A model generated the notes under the pieces. That model saw only the letters and a list, made by a program, of their open reading frames with translations. It was not told the DNA's origin and ran no database searches. This document shows positions 7,450 to 14,794 of a stretch of 26,668 bases of DNA, piece by piece. The stretch's first letter is position 1, and each line of letters starts with the position of its first letter. This DNA is from Oscillospiraceae bacterium (GTDB lineage Bacteria > Bacillota > Clostridia > Oscillospirales > Oscillospiraceae), in contig JAISKY010000212.1 in the NCBI GenBank assembly GCA_031260745.1, positions 1-26,668 of the forward strand. The letters are read 5' to 3'. Made by a program: the position numbers and the translations under genes.

Positions 7450-8851
7450 AAATGTTCTTCCGGGCGAGGATTGCTTTAAGCTGTACGATACATTTGGATT
7501 CCCTATTGACCTGACAATTGAGATACTCGCGGAGCATAATATGACCGCCGATATGGACGGCTTCAACGCTCTGATGAAAGAACAGCGCGAACGCGCCAGA
7601 GCCGCGACCGCCGCGCTTGGCGACCACGGTTGGGAAGCGTTAGACCTGGGACTTCCGAAAGAGGAACAAACCGTTTTCGCGGGCTACGAATATATGACCG
7701 TGGACGACGCTATTGTCAGAGCCGTCGGCAACGGCTGGTGCGTACTTGATAAAACTCCGTTTTACGCGGAGATGGGCGGACAAATTTCCGACGTCGGAAC
7801 AATCGCGGGAATAGCGGTTACCGACGTTCGTAAGACTAAGGACGGCAAATATCTGCACCTCGGCGAGTTTGAAGCTGACAGTTTTACGTCCGGCGATATT
7901 GTAGTTGCCGCCGTGGAACTTGAACGCCGCAAGGCGATTATGCGCGCTCACAGCTCCGCGCATTTGCTCCAAGCCGCGTTGCGTAAGGTTGTAGGTTCGC
8001 ACATCGAACAAGCCGGTTCGTGGGTAGGTCCCGATACGCTTAGGTTTGACTTCACGCACTTTCAGGCGGTTGAGCCGGAGGAACTGGAGCGAATCGGCGG
8101 GTTGGTTAACGCGTGGGTTCTCGACGATTTGCCGATAGACGTTCGCGAAATGCCCGTCGCCGAGGCGAAGCAAAGCGGCGCTCTCGCGCTGTTCGGCGAG
8201 AAGTACGGCGACATTGTGCGAGTCGTGAAGATGGGCGACGCGAGCGTCGAGTTCTGCGGCGGTACTCACCTGACGAATACTGCGAAAGTCGGTCAGCTTA
8301 GGATTATGAAAGAGTTTTCCGTCGCGGCGGGAGTTCGTCGTATCGAAGCCTTTACGGGTTTGAACGCGATACAAAGCTACAAGGACGACGCGATAAAATC
8401 CGCCGAGGATATGGACGCAGTTCAGGCTCAGGTAAAAGCCGCTAAACGGAATTTTGAGCAGCTTACCCGCAAGGTGATGAACTCAACGGGCGATAAGTTG
8501 TATATGGAAGCTGAAAAAATCGGCGAAATCAGAGTAATAGCCGCCGCCGTCGCGGACGCTGACGGCGACAGACTGAAACTTGCGGCGGAGTATCTTCGCG
8601 ATAAAGCGGACTCGGTCGCGGCGGTTCTCGCGACGGTAAACGACGGCAAGATTACGTTTGTGTCCGTATGCGGCAAAGCGGCGGTCGCCGCGGGGATTAA
8701 GGCGGGCGATTTGATTAAACTCGTAACCTCCGCTACGGGCGGTAAAGGCGGCGGCAAACCTGACGTCGCTATGGGCGGCGGTACTGAACCCGATAAACTA
8801 AGCCACGCTTTGGATTCGGTTAACGAATACGTGAAAGGACTTATTAAATGA
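7430..8851 (+). CDS. alaS: Alanyl-tRNA synthetase, C-terminal part (editing and C-Ala domains)
   Basis: This frame continues AlaRS: GEDCFKLYDTFGFPIDLT completes the tRNA-recognition region. The editing domain follows, with zinc ligands in HSSAHLLQAALRK (about 173-177) and CGGTHLTNTAKVGQLRI (about 275-279), which hydrolyses Ser- and Gly-tRNA-Ala. The C-Ala domain ends in the glycine-rich GGKGGGKPDVAMGGG tail. The open frame nominally begins at a TTG with no ribosome site; the first ATG, near 7540, would cut off the conserved DTFGFP block. Independent initiation is therefore unlikely. The in-frame region overlaps the first half by 20 nt, and a stop in this frame at 7418 limits where the switch can occur. 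It ends in an ATGA overlap with rsfS. Confidence 0.92.
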   Translation: MTSGEHKNVLPGEDCFKLYDTFGFPIDLTIEILAEHNMTADMDGFNALMKEQRERARAATAALGDHGWEALDLGLPKEEQTVFAGYEYMTVDDAIVRAVGNGWCVLDKTPFYAEMGGQISDVGTIAGIAVTDVRKTKDGKYLHLGEFEADSFTSGDIVVAAVELERRKAIMRAHSSAHLLQAALRKVVGSHIEQAGSWVGPDTLRFDFTHFQAVEPEELERIGGLVNAWVLDDLPIDVREMPVAEAKQSGALALFGEKYGDIVRVVKMGDASVEFCGGTHLTNTAKVGQLRIMKEFSVAAGVRRIEAFTGLNAIQSYKDDAIKSAEDMDAVQAQVKAAKRNFEQLTRKVMNSTGDKLYMEAEKIGEIRVIAAAVADADGDRLKLAAEYLRDKADSVAAVLATVNDGKITFVSVCGKAAVAAGIKAGDLIKLVTSATGGKGGGKPDVAMGGGTEPDKLSHALDSVNEYVKGLIK

Positions 8852-9204
8852 CACCAAAAGAAGTAATGGAACTGGCGGTTAAATCGCTGATAGATAAAAA
8901 AGCTAAAGACATAACGGTATTACGCACTACGGAGCTTACGGTACTTGCGGACTATTTTGTAATCGCAAGCGGCACATCTCTGCGTCAACTGCGAACTTTG
9001 TCGGACGAGGTCAGCAAAGCGCTGGAGGACGCGAACGAACCTCCGCTTAGAGTAGAGGGCTATCGCGGCGGCGGTTGGACGCTGGTGGACTTCGGAGCGA
9101 TTGTGCTTCATCTGTTCACCGACGAAATCCGCGGCTTCTACGACCTTGAGCGGCTATGGGGCGACGCTCCGAAAGTTGACGTTGAGTATTTGATTACGGA
9201 ATAA
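8848..9204 (+). CDS. rsfS: Ribosomal silencing factor RsfS (Iojap family)
   Basis: RsfS binds ribosomal protein uL14 on the 50S subunit and blocks subunit joining when nutrients are short. At 118 residues it has the normal length and conserved pattern: KAKDITVLRTTELTVLADYF, FVIASGTSLRQL, RVEGYRGGGWTLVDFGAIVLHLF and RGFYDLERLWGDAP. Its ATG at 8848 overlaps the alaS stop as ATGA, so it is translationally coupled to alaS. In many Bacillota the gene lies beside nadD/yqeK and leuS; here leuS follows, so that part of the context is kept while alaS replaces the upstream genes. Confidence 0.95.
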   Translation: MTPKEVMELAVKSLIDKKAKDITVLRTTELTVLADYFVIASGTSLRQLRTLSDEVSKALEDANEPPLRVEGYRGGGWTLVDFGAIVLHLFTDEIRGFYDLERLWGDAPKVDVEYLITE

Positions 9205-9207
9205 ACA

Positions 9208-9278
9208 AACCGCTAATGAACGCGCATTAACACTAATAGAATAATCGTATTTGTGTTAATTAGTGTTAATTAGCGGTT
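9208..9278. repeat. Imperfect inverted repeat with tandem 10-bp unit between rsfS and leuS
   Basis: Outer arms AACCGCTAAT (9208-9217) and ATTAGCGGTT (9269-9278) are perfect complements. Inner arms ATTAACACTAAT (9226-9237) and ATTAGTGTTAAT (9259-9270) are also perfect, with an 8-nt bulge on the left. The right side contains two exact tandem copies of GTGTTAATTA (9253-9262 and 9263-9272). There is no T tract directly after it and no T-box consensus, so it is neither a clear terminator nor a known leuS leader. It could be a small dispersed repeat or an mRNA-stabilising fold. Confidence 0.7.
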
Positions 9279-9305
9279 CGTATCCCTCGTATTTTAGGAG
9301 AGCTT

Positions 9306-11618
9306 ATGAGTAACAAACCAAAATATTACGCGCTGATAGAATTTCCGTACCCGTCGGGTAACGGTCTGCATATGGGTCACACCCGTCCGTATACCGCGAT
9401 GGACATAATTGCCCGTAAACGCAGAATGGAGGGCTACGACGTGCTGTTCCCTGTCGGGTGGGACGCGTTCGGACTGCCTACGGAAAACTTCGCTATTAAG
9501 AACCACGTTCACCCGAAAGCAGTAACCGCTAAGAACATCGAGCATTTCCGCGAACAGGCTAAGTCACTGTTGTACTCGTTTGACTGGGACCGCGAGGTCA
9601 ACACTACCGACCCGGACTATTACAAGTGGACGCAGTGGATTTTCCTGCAAATGTTCAAACACGGTCTGGCATACAAAACCAAAATGCCGGTTAACTGGTG
9701 TACGAGCTGTAAATGCGTTCTTGCCAACGAGGAAGTTGTGGACGGAGTTTGCGAACGCTGCGGCTCCGAGGTCGTACGCAAGGAAAAATCGCAGTGGATG
9801 CTGAAAATCACCGCGTACGCGGAGCGTCTAATCAACGACCTTGACGAAGTTGACTTCATTGAGCGCGTTAAAACTCAGCAGAAAAACTGGATTGGACGCT
9901 CCACAGGCGCGGAAGTGGATTTTCAGTTGACCGCGAACGGCGAACAGTTAACCGTTTATACTACGCGTCCGGATACTCTGTTCGGAGCGACGTATATGGT
10001 CGTGGCTCCGGAACACGAGATTATCTCTAAAATTCGCGATAAAATTGAAAACATAGCGGAGCTTGACGCGTACATTGTCAGCGCGAGTAAAAAATCGGAC
10101 TTTGAGCGCGGCGAGCTTAACAAAGATAAAACCGGAGTTGAGCTTAAAGGCGTTAAGGCGATTAACCCCGTTACCGGCGACGAGATTCCGATTTTCACCG
10201 CCGACTATGTGCTGTCAACTTACGGAACCGGCGCGATTATGGCTGTTCCGGGTCACGACGAGCGCGATTGGGAGTTCGCGACGAAGTTCGGCTTGCCGAT
10301 TGTTGAAGTCATAGCGGGCGGCAATGTCAAAGAGGAAGCGTTTAGCGGCGACGGACTTGCGATTAACAGCGGATTTCTAAACGGTTTGCGAGTCAAGGAA
10401 GCTAAATCGAAAATGATAGAGTGGCTTACCTCTAAAGGAATCGGACACGAAAAGGTTAACTACAAACTTCGCGACTGGGTTTTCTCGCGTCAGCGATATT
10501 GGGGCGAGCCTATTCCCATTGTACATTGCGAGCATTGCGGCTACGTGCCGCTTGACGAGAGCGAGTTGCCGTTACTGTTGCCGGAAGTCGAAAGCTACGA
10601 AACTACCGATACGGGCGAAAGTCCGCTGTCCGCCATTGACGAATGGGTTAACGTAAAATGCCCTAAATGCGGCGGTCCCGCTAAACGCGAAACCGATACT
10701 ATGCCGCAGTGGGCGGGTTCGAGTTGGTACTATCTGCGCTATATGTCGCCGAATTACGATAAGGCTCTTGTTGACCCGGACGCGCTGAAATACTGGGGAC
10801 AGGTCGATTGGTACAACGGCGGTATGGAGCATACCACTTTGCATTTGCTGTACTCGCGATTCTGGTATAAGTTCCTGTACGACATCGGCGTAGTTCCGTT
10901 CAAAGAACCGTACGCTAAGCGTACAAGCCAGGGTATGATACTCGGCGAAGACGGTCAAAAGATGTCCAAATCACGCGGAAACGTCCTTGACCCCGAGGAA
11001 GTTATCGCGCAGTACGGCGCGGACACGCTAAGACTGTATATAATGTTTATCGGCGATTTCGAGCAGACCGCGAACTGGAACAGCAACGCCGTAAAAGGCT
11101 GTAAGCGTTTTCTTGACCGCATCGGCGCGTTGGCGGCGAAGCCGTTACTCTCGAAAAGCGAGTGCGAGGCCTCCGTTAATAAGACAATTAAAAAAGTCGG
11201 CGACGACATAGAACAACTGAAGTTTAATACGGCAATCGCGGCGATGATGGCGTTGCTGAACGAGCTTACCGAAAAAGGCGCGTCGAAAGAGGATTTACGC
11301 GCGTTGCTGGCGATTTTATGTCCGTTTGCTCCGCAGACTACTCAGGAATTGTGGTCGCGGCTAAGGTTCAGCGGCGAAGCCGCAAAGCAGTCGTGGCCGA
11401 ATTACGACCCGGCGAAGTTGGTCGAAAGCGAAAAGACTTTAGCGGTTCAGGTCGGCGGCAAATTACGCTCCACGATTGTAATGCCCGCGGACGCGCCTGA
11501 TGACGACATCGTAAAAACCGCGCTGAACGACGAGAAAATCGCTAAAATCGCCGAGGGTAAAACCTTGATTAAGTCCATCGTAGTTAAAAATAAACTTGTC
11601 AACCTGATTTTTAAGTAA
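9306..11618 (+). CDS. leuS: Leucyl-tRNA synthetase
   Basis: LeuRS charges tRNA-Leu. The 770 residues include the class I HIGH-type motif PYPSGNGLHMGH (about 14-25), a zinc-knuckle-like insert CTSCKCVLANEE with CERCG (about 131-155), the CP1 editing domain (TTRPDTLFGATYMVVAPEH; GTGAIMAVPGHDERDWEFA), a second cysteine pair set (HCEHCG; CPKCGG), WYNGGMEHTTLHLLYSRFW, and KMSKSRGN near residue 552. AGGAG sits 5 nt before ATG 9306, so this start is firm. The usual N-terminal stretch of about 30 residues before KYY.L..FPYPSG is missing, and the DNA upstream is a non-coding repeat. It is the same sub-type of LeuRS with TENFAIKNHVHP. It follows rsfS by 101 nt. Confidence 0.96.
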   Translation: MSNKPKYYALIEFPYPSGNGLHMGHTRPYTAMDIIARKRRMEGYDVLFPVGWDAFGLPTENFAIKNHVHPKAVTAKNIEHFREQAKSLLYSFDWDREVNTTDPDYYKWTQWIFLQMFKHGLAYKTKMPVNWCTSCKCVLANEEVVDGVCERCGSEVVRKEKSQWMLKITAYAERLINDLDEVDFIERVKTQQKNWIGRSTGAEVDFQLTANGEQLTVYTTRPDTLFGATYMVVAPEHEIISKIRDKIENIAELDAYIVSASKKSDFERGELNKDKTGVELKGVKAINPVTGDEIPIFTADYVLSTYGTGAIMAVPGHDERDWEFATKFGLPIVEVIAGGNVKEEAFSGDGLAINSGFLNGLRVKEAKSKMIEWLTSKGIGHEKVNYKLRDWVFSRQRYWGEPIPIVHCEHCGYVPLDESELPLLLPEVESYETTDTGESPLSAIDEWVNVKCPKCGGPAKRETDTMPQWAGSSWYYLRYMSPNYDKALVDPDALKYWGQVDWYNGGMEHTTLHLLYSRFWYKFLYDIGVVPFKEPYAKRTSQGMILGEDGQKMSKSRGNVLDPEEVIAQYGADTLRLYIMFIGDFEQTANWNSNAVKGCKRFLDRIGALAAKPLLSKSECEASVNKTIKKVGDDIEQLKFNTAIAAMMALLNELTEKGASKEDLRALLAILCPFAPQTTQELWSRLRFSGEAAKQSWPNYDPAKLVESEKTLAVQVGGKLRSTIVMPADAPDDDIVKTALNDEKIAKIAEGKTLIKSIVVKNKLVNLIFK

Positions 11619-11654
11619 TTTTAAGTAAGTTAATAAAAGGAAAGGGGTACGGAT

Positions 11655-12272
11655 ATGGTCACGAGAATAGACGGCGGCCTCCAGCAGAGTTTCAAAGCGG
11701 AGGACGGCAAAACCGAGGTTTCGGGTTTCTCCGACGCGCTAAACCAAAGCCGGAACCAGTCACTGGACGAAATATTCAAAGAGGCGTCCACGATTTACAA
11801 TGTACCGCTGAATCTGTTGAAAGCGGTCGCGAAAACCGAAAGCGGGTTCGACCCGAACGCGGTATCGCGCTCCGGCGCTCAGGGTATTATGCAGTTAATG
11901 CCGGCGACCGCGAAAGGTCTGGGCGTTGACGACCCGTTTGACGCGGAGCAGAACATTATGGGCGGAGCGCGTATGTTGGAGCAATTACTATCGCAATACA
12001 ACGGCGACGTTACTCTTACTCTTGCCGCGTATAACGCGGGAGCGGGTAACGTAGCCAAGTACGGCGGAGTTCCTCCGTTCGCGGAAACTCAGGCGTTTAT
12101 TGAGCGCGTCAAGTCTTACGCCGGCGGCGATATTACGGTTCCCTCAACGTACATAAGCGACGGAAATACTAAGTCTGTCGATTATACGGACGACCTGATT
12201 CCCTCGTTTCTCTCGAAACTCCTGGAGTTGGAGCAAAAAAACGACGACGACGATGAAAAAACAATTTGGTAG
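11655..12272 (+). CDS. Lytic transglycosylase, SLT domain, no evident signal peptide
   Basis: The protein carries a goose-lysozyme-like SLT domain that cleaves peptidoglycan between MurNAc and GlcNAc. Motifs are LLKAVAKTESGFDPNAVS (the Glu of TESGF is the expected catalytic acid), GAQGIMQLMPATAKGLGV, and LAAYNAGAGNVAKYGG with QAFIERVKSY. The first 45 residues are polar (MVTRIDGGLQQSFKAEDGKT) with no hydrophobic segment, so export by Sec is not evident; the tail is very acidic (KNDDDDE). Similar short soluble SLT proteins occur in Bacillota near flagellar or spore genes, but no such neighbour is seen here. ATG 11655 has AAAGGGG upstream. It follows leuS by 36 nt and ends at a strong hairpin. 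Confidence 0.9.
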   Translation: MVTRIDGGLQQSFKAEDGKTEVSGFSDALNQSRNQSLDEIFKEASTIYNVPLNLLKAVAKTESGFDPNAVSRSGAQGIMQLMPATAKGLGVDDPFDAEQNIMGGARMLEQLLSQYNGDVTLTLAAYNAGAGNVAKYGGVPPFAETQAFIERVKSYAGGDITVPSTYISDGNTKSVDYTDDLIPSFLSKLLELEQKNDDDDEKTIW

Positions 12273-12294
12273 GCGATATAGAACCATACCAACG

Positions 12295-12327
12295 AGAGCG
12301 CCGAGCCATAATTTGGCTCGGCGCTCT
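12295..12327. terminator. Strong hairpin between convergent genes, probable bidirectional terminator
   Basis: A perfect 13-bp GC-rich stem AGAGCGCCGAGCC/GGCTCGGCGCTCT with a 7-nt loop ATAATTT lies between the lytic transglycosylase (plus) and the radical SAM activase (minus). The T tract is short on either strand (CTTGT on plus), but position, perfect pairing and convergent context support terminator function. Confidence 0.75.
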
Positions 12328-12357
12328 TGTACCCGTCAGAGCGTTACGGCTCACGCC

Positions 12358-13311
12358 TTAGTGTATACGAACAGTAAACCCGCGCGCTTCTAACTGAGCT
12401 TTGCGTTCCTCCATAAGCGCGTCGGAGGGCGGCTCCGCGACGAACACCTGTTCATTCGTCAGCAGACGGTCGTATTTGGAGATTCCCATTTTGTGGTACG
12501 GTAAAAGCTGTATGTTAATTACCGCGTCCTTAACGGTAGTCAGGAACTCGCCGTATTTGTCGAAATGCTCCCGCGAGTCGTTGAACATAGGCATAACGGG
12601 AATCCGAATCCAGAGTTTGCCGCCGTGTTCCGCGATTTTCTGAGCGTTTTCGAGGATAAGCTCGTTCGGTACTCCGATAACCTGTTTGTGCATCGCGCTG
12701 TCCATACATTTCAGGTCGTACAGGAACATATCGGTGTACGGCAGCGCGCGTTCGATTGCGCTCCAAGGCACGAAGCCCGTAGTATCGACCGCGGTATTAA
12801 TACCGTTCTCTTTGCATTGCCGTAAAAGCTCGATGGTGAAATCCGGTTGGCTAAGGCACTCGCCGCCGGAAACGGTTACGCCGCCGCCGGAGGTTTCATA
12901 AAACGGTTTGTCGTGAGTAAGCCGCCGCATAACCTCGGCGATTGTCATATCCGTGCCGCACATATATAAAGCGGTAGCCTTACAGGCTTTAGCGCAAAGT
13001 CCGCACTCGTCGCAGTTGGTTTTATCAACCGCCGGAAACGTAATTGAGTCGCCCAGCGCGTTTATCGTAGTTTCACCGCGAGTAATACAACCTTTCGGAC
13101 ACGCGTTAACGCAGTAACCGCAAGCGTCAATCCCAAGACAGCGAATACTCATCCAGTTAAGCTCGGTGTTGAAGCGTTGAGACTCTGGACTGTGGCACCA
13201 CGGACATCGAAGCGGACAGCCTTTAAGGAAAACGGTAGTGCGTACTCCGGGTCCGTCTTGCACAGAGAAGCCCTGAATATCGTATGTTTTCCCGGTTATT
13301 TCGTTAGTCAA
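12358..13311 (-). CDS. Glycyl-radical enzyme activating protein (radical SAM, two extra 4Fe-4S clusters)
   Basis: Activases of this family use SAM and a 4Fe-4S cluster to place the glycyl radical on a partner enzyme. The radical SAM motif is CPLRCPWC (CX3CX2C), after GFSVQDGPGVRTTVFLKGC. A ferredoxin-like insert follows with two clusters: CGYCVNACPKGC and CDECGLCAKACKATAL. GGGVTVSGGECLSQP and MFLYDLKCMD are further signatures. I chose TTG 13311 (317 residues): GGGGGAGG lies upstream and a TTGACA/TACAAT promoter puts the transcript start near 13344, which excludes the upstream in-frame ATGs at 13362 and 13350. The insert type is that of activases for non-PFL enzymes (such as those for decarboxylases, choline lyase or diol dehydratase). 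No partner enzyme is in the window, so its target is unknown. Confidence 0.92.
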   Translation of the reverse strand: MTNEITGKTYDIQGFSVQDGPGVRTTVFLKGCPLRCPWCHSPESQRFNTELNWMSIRCLGIDACGYCVNACPKGCITRGETTINALGDSITFPAVDKTNCDECGLCAKACKATALYMCGTDMTIAEVMRRLTHDKPFYETSGGGVTVSGGECLSQPDFTIELLRQCKENGINTAVDTTGFVPWSAIERALPYTDMFLYDLKCMDSAMHKQVIGVPNELILENAQKIAEHGGKLWIRIPVMPMFNDSREHFDKYGEFLTTVKDAVINIQLLPYHKMGISKYDRLLTNEQVFVAEPPSDALMEERKAQLEARGFTVRIH

Positions 13312-13350
13312 ATTATGTATCCTCCCCCATATTAGGTTTCGTATGCACAT

Positions 13351-13379
13351 ATTGTAACACATCGCAAGGGAATTGTCAA
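13351..13379 (-). promoter_or_regulatory. Promoter of the radical SAM activase gene
   Basis: On the minus strand TTGACA (13379-13374), a 17-bp spacer and TACAAT (13356-13351) form a near-consensus sigma-A promoter. The transcript should start near 13344, giving a leader of about 33 nt with GGGGGAGG and then a TTG start at 13311. Confidence 0.8.
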
Positions 13380-13385
13380 CGAAAA

Positions 13386-13410
13386 ATCGCTTACAGCGAT
13401 AAACCGCTGT
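13386..13410. repeat. Two overlapping inverted repeats between divergent promoters
   Basis: ATCGC-TTACA-GCGAT (13386-13400) and ACAGCG-ATAAAC-CGCTGT (13393-13410) share the GCG core and lie exactly between the two divergent -35 elements. The second ends on the first base of the mnmE -35. The position suits an operator, but no regulator is known and the arms are short. Confidence 0.45.
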
Positions 13411-13438
13411 TGACTTTACGAACCGGATATATTATAAT
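13410..13438 (+). promoter_or_regulatory. Promoter of mnmE, positioned for a leaderless transcript
   Basis: TTGACT (13410-13415), a 17-bp spacer and a perfect TATAAT (13433-13438) precede mnmE. Only 6 bases separate the -10 box from ATG 13445, so transcription should start on or within a base or two of the start codon. Confidence 0.85.
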
Positions 13439-13444
13439 AGCGTT

Positions 13445-14776
13445 ATGTTTTATATGAATGATACAATCGCGGCGGTAAGTACCGCGCTCGCGCGGTCCGG
13501 AGTCGCCGTTATAAGAATCAGCGGAGCGGAAGCCGCGACCATCGCCAAGCGAATGTTCGCGAAACCTCTGGTTCCACGCAAAGCCGTTTACGGCGATTTG
13601 CTAAGCGAGTCCGGCGTGTTGCTGGACAATATTGTCGCGCTGTATTTTCCGGCTCCGAACAGCTACACCGGTGAGGAAGTCGTAGAGTTCCATTGCCACG
13701 GAAGTCCCGCTTTGGTCGTGGTCGTACTGAAAGCGGCTTTCGCGCTGGGAGCGCGTCAGGCGTTAGCCGGGGAGTTCACCAAACGCGCGTTTTTGAACGG
13801 TAAACTTGACCTGATACAAGCCGAAGCGGTCGCCGACCTAATAGACGCCGAGACGGAACAGGCGGCGGTTAACGCCGCGTCGCAGTTATCAGGGGCAATC
13901 TCCAAACAAATAACGCGGGTCTACGACGACCTTACGGGGCTTATGGCTCACTTTTACGCCGCGGTCGATTACCCCGAGGAAGATATTGAACCTCAGAACG
14001 ACATTCTTGACGTAGCGCGAAACTCTATTGACGCGCTTACTAAACTTGAAGCTACGTTCGAGAAAGGCCGTATCGTTAAGGACGGATTATCGGTGGTGAT
14101 TTTAGGCAAGCCTAACGTCGGCAAATCGTCGCTTTTGAACGCGCTCGTCGGCTTTGACCGAGCGATTGTTACCGCTACTCCGGGTACGACCCGCGACACA
14201 ATTGAGGATAGTACGGTGATTAACGGTCTGCGGCTACGTCTGACGGATACCGCGGGAATCCGCGAATCCTCCGACGCGATTGAGCGTCTTGGTATTGAGC
14301 GCAGCGAGGATTCCGTAGCCTACGCCGATGTGATTGTGGTCGCGCTTGACGCGTCGGCTCCGCTTGACGCCGAGGACGATGCGGTAATTGAGCTTGCGGA
14401 ACGCTCCGGCAAACCCGTTTTTACGGTACTGAATAAGTCCGACTTGCCTAGAGTTTGCTTAGCCGAAGGCATTCCCGTTTCAGCGAAAACCGGCGACGGA
14501 ATCGTGGAGTTTGGCAAAGCTCTGACGTCCCGATTCGCGACTGCCGATACGGCGGTTCAGACGGCTCTGCTCTCCAACGAGCGTCAGCACAGTTTAGTGG
14601 TTAACGCAATTTCAACTCTTAAACTATTGCTAGAGAACTTACAAACCGCGGGAGTTTCGGCGGAAACGCTAAGCGACGCGGAGTTCGCTTTGAATTGCCT
14701 AGCGGAGGCAATCGGACGTAAAGTTCAGGACGATATAGTTGAAACGATTTTCTCCCGCTTCTGCGTGGGCAAGTAA
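13445..14776 (+). CDS. mnmE: tRNA uridine-5-carboxymethylaminomethyl modification GTPase MnmE
   Basis: MnmE works with MnmG to modify the wobble uridine (U34) of certain tRNAs. The order is normal: an N-terminal folate-binding domain (DTIAAVSTALARSGVAVIRISG; NSYTGEEVVEFHCHGSP; GEFTKRAFLNGKLDL), a helical domain interrupted by the G domain (GKPNVGKSSLLNAL at about 221, TPGTTRDT, DTAG, NKSD), and the C-terminal IFSRFCVGK with the conserved Cys. No ribosome binding site precedes ATG 13445 or the in-frame ATG 13454, which fits better with the family's usual N-terminus; a consensus promoter ends 6 bp before 13445, so a leaderless mRNA is likely. Usual partners mnmG and rsmG are not in the window. 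It converges with the HEAT-like gene, 18 nt apart. Confidence 0.96.
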   Translation: MFYMNDTIAAVSTALARSGVAVIRISGAEAATIAKRMFAKPLVPRKAVYGDLLSESGVLLDNIVALYFPAPNSYTGEEVVEFHCHGSPALVVVVLKAAFALGARQALAGEFTKRAFLNGKLDLIQAEAVADLIDAETEQAAVNAASQLSGAISKQITRVYDDLTGLMAHFYAAVDYPEEDIEPQNDILDVARNSIDALTKLEATFEKGRIVKDGLSVVILGKPNVGKSSLLNALVGFDRAIVTATPGTTRDTIEDSTVINGLRLRLTDTAGIRESSDAIERLGIERSEDSVAYADVIVVALDASAPLDAEDDAVIELAERSGKPVFTVLNKSDLPRVCLAEGIPVSAKTGDGIVEFGKALTSRFATADTAVQTALLSNERQHSLVVNAISTLKLLLENLQTAGVSAETLSDAEFALNCLAEAIGRKVQDDIVETIFSRFCVGK

Positions 14777-14794
14777 GAATCAAAACGACTTCTT

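Noticed and set aside
7640..8374. Long open frame on the minus strand opposite alaS (244 codons)
   Set aside because: It lies wholly inside a clear AlaRS coding region, has no recognisable motif, and arises from the biased codon use of the plus strand.
7430..8851. alaS as a true two-subunit enzyme
   Set aside because: The second part has no ribosome site, would start at TTG or lose the conserved DTFGFP block, and overlaps the first frame; a frame change in one gene explains it better.
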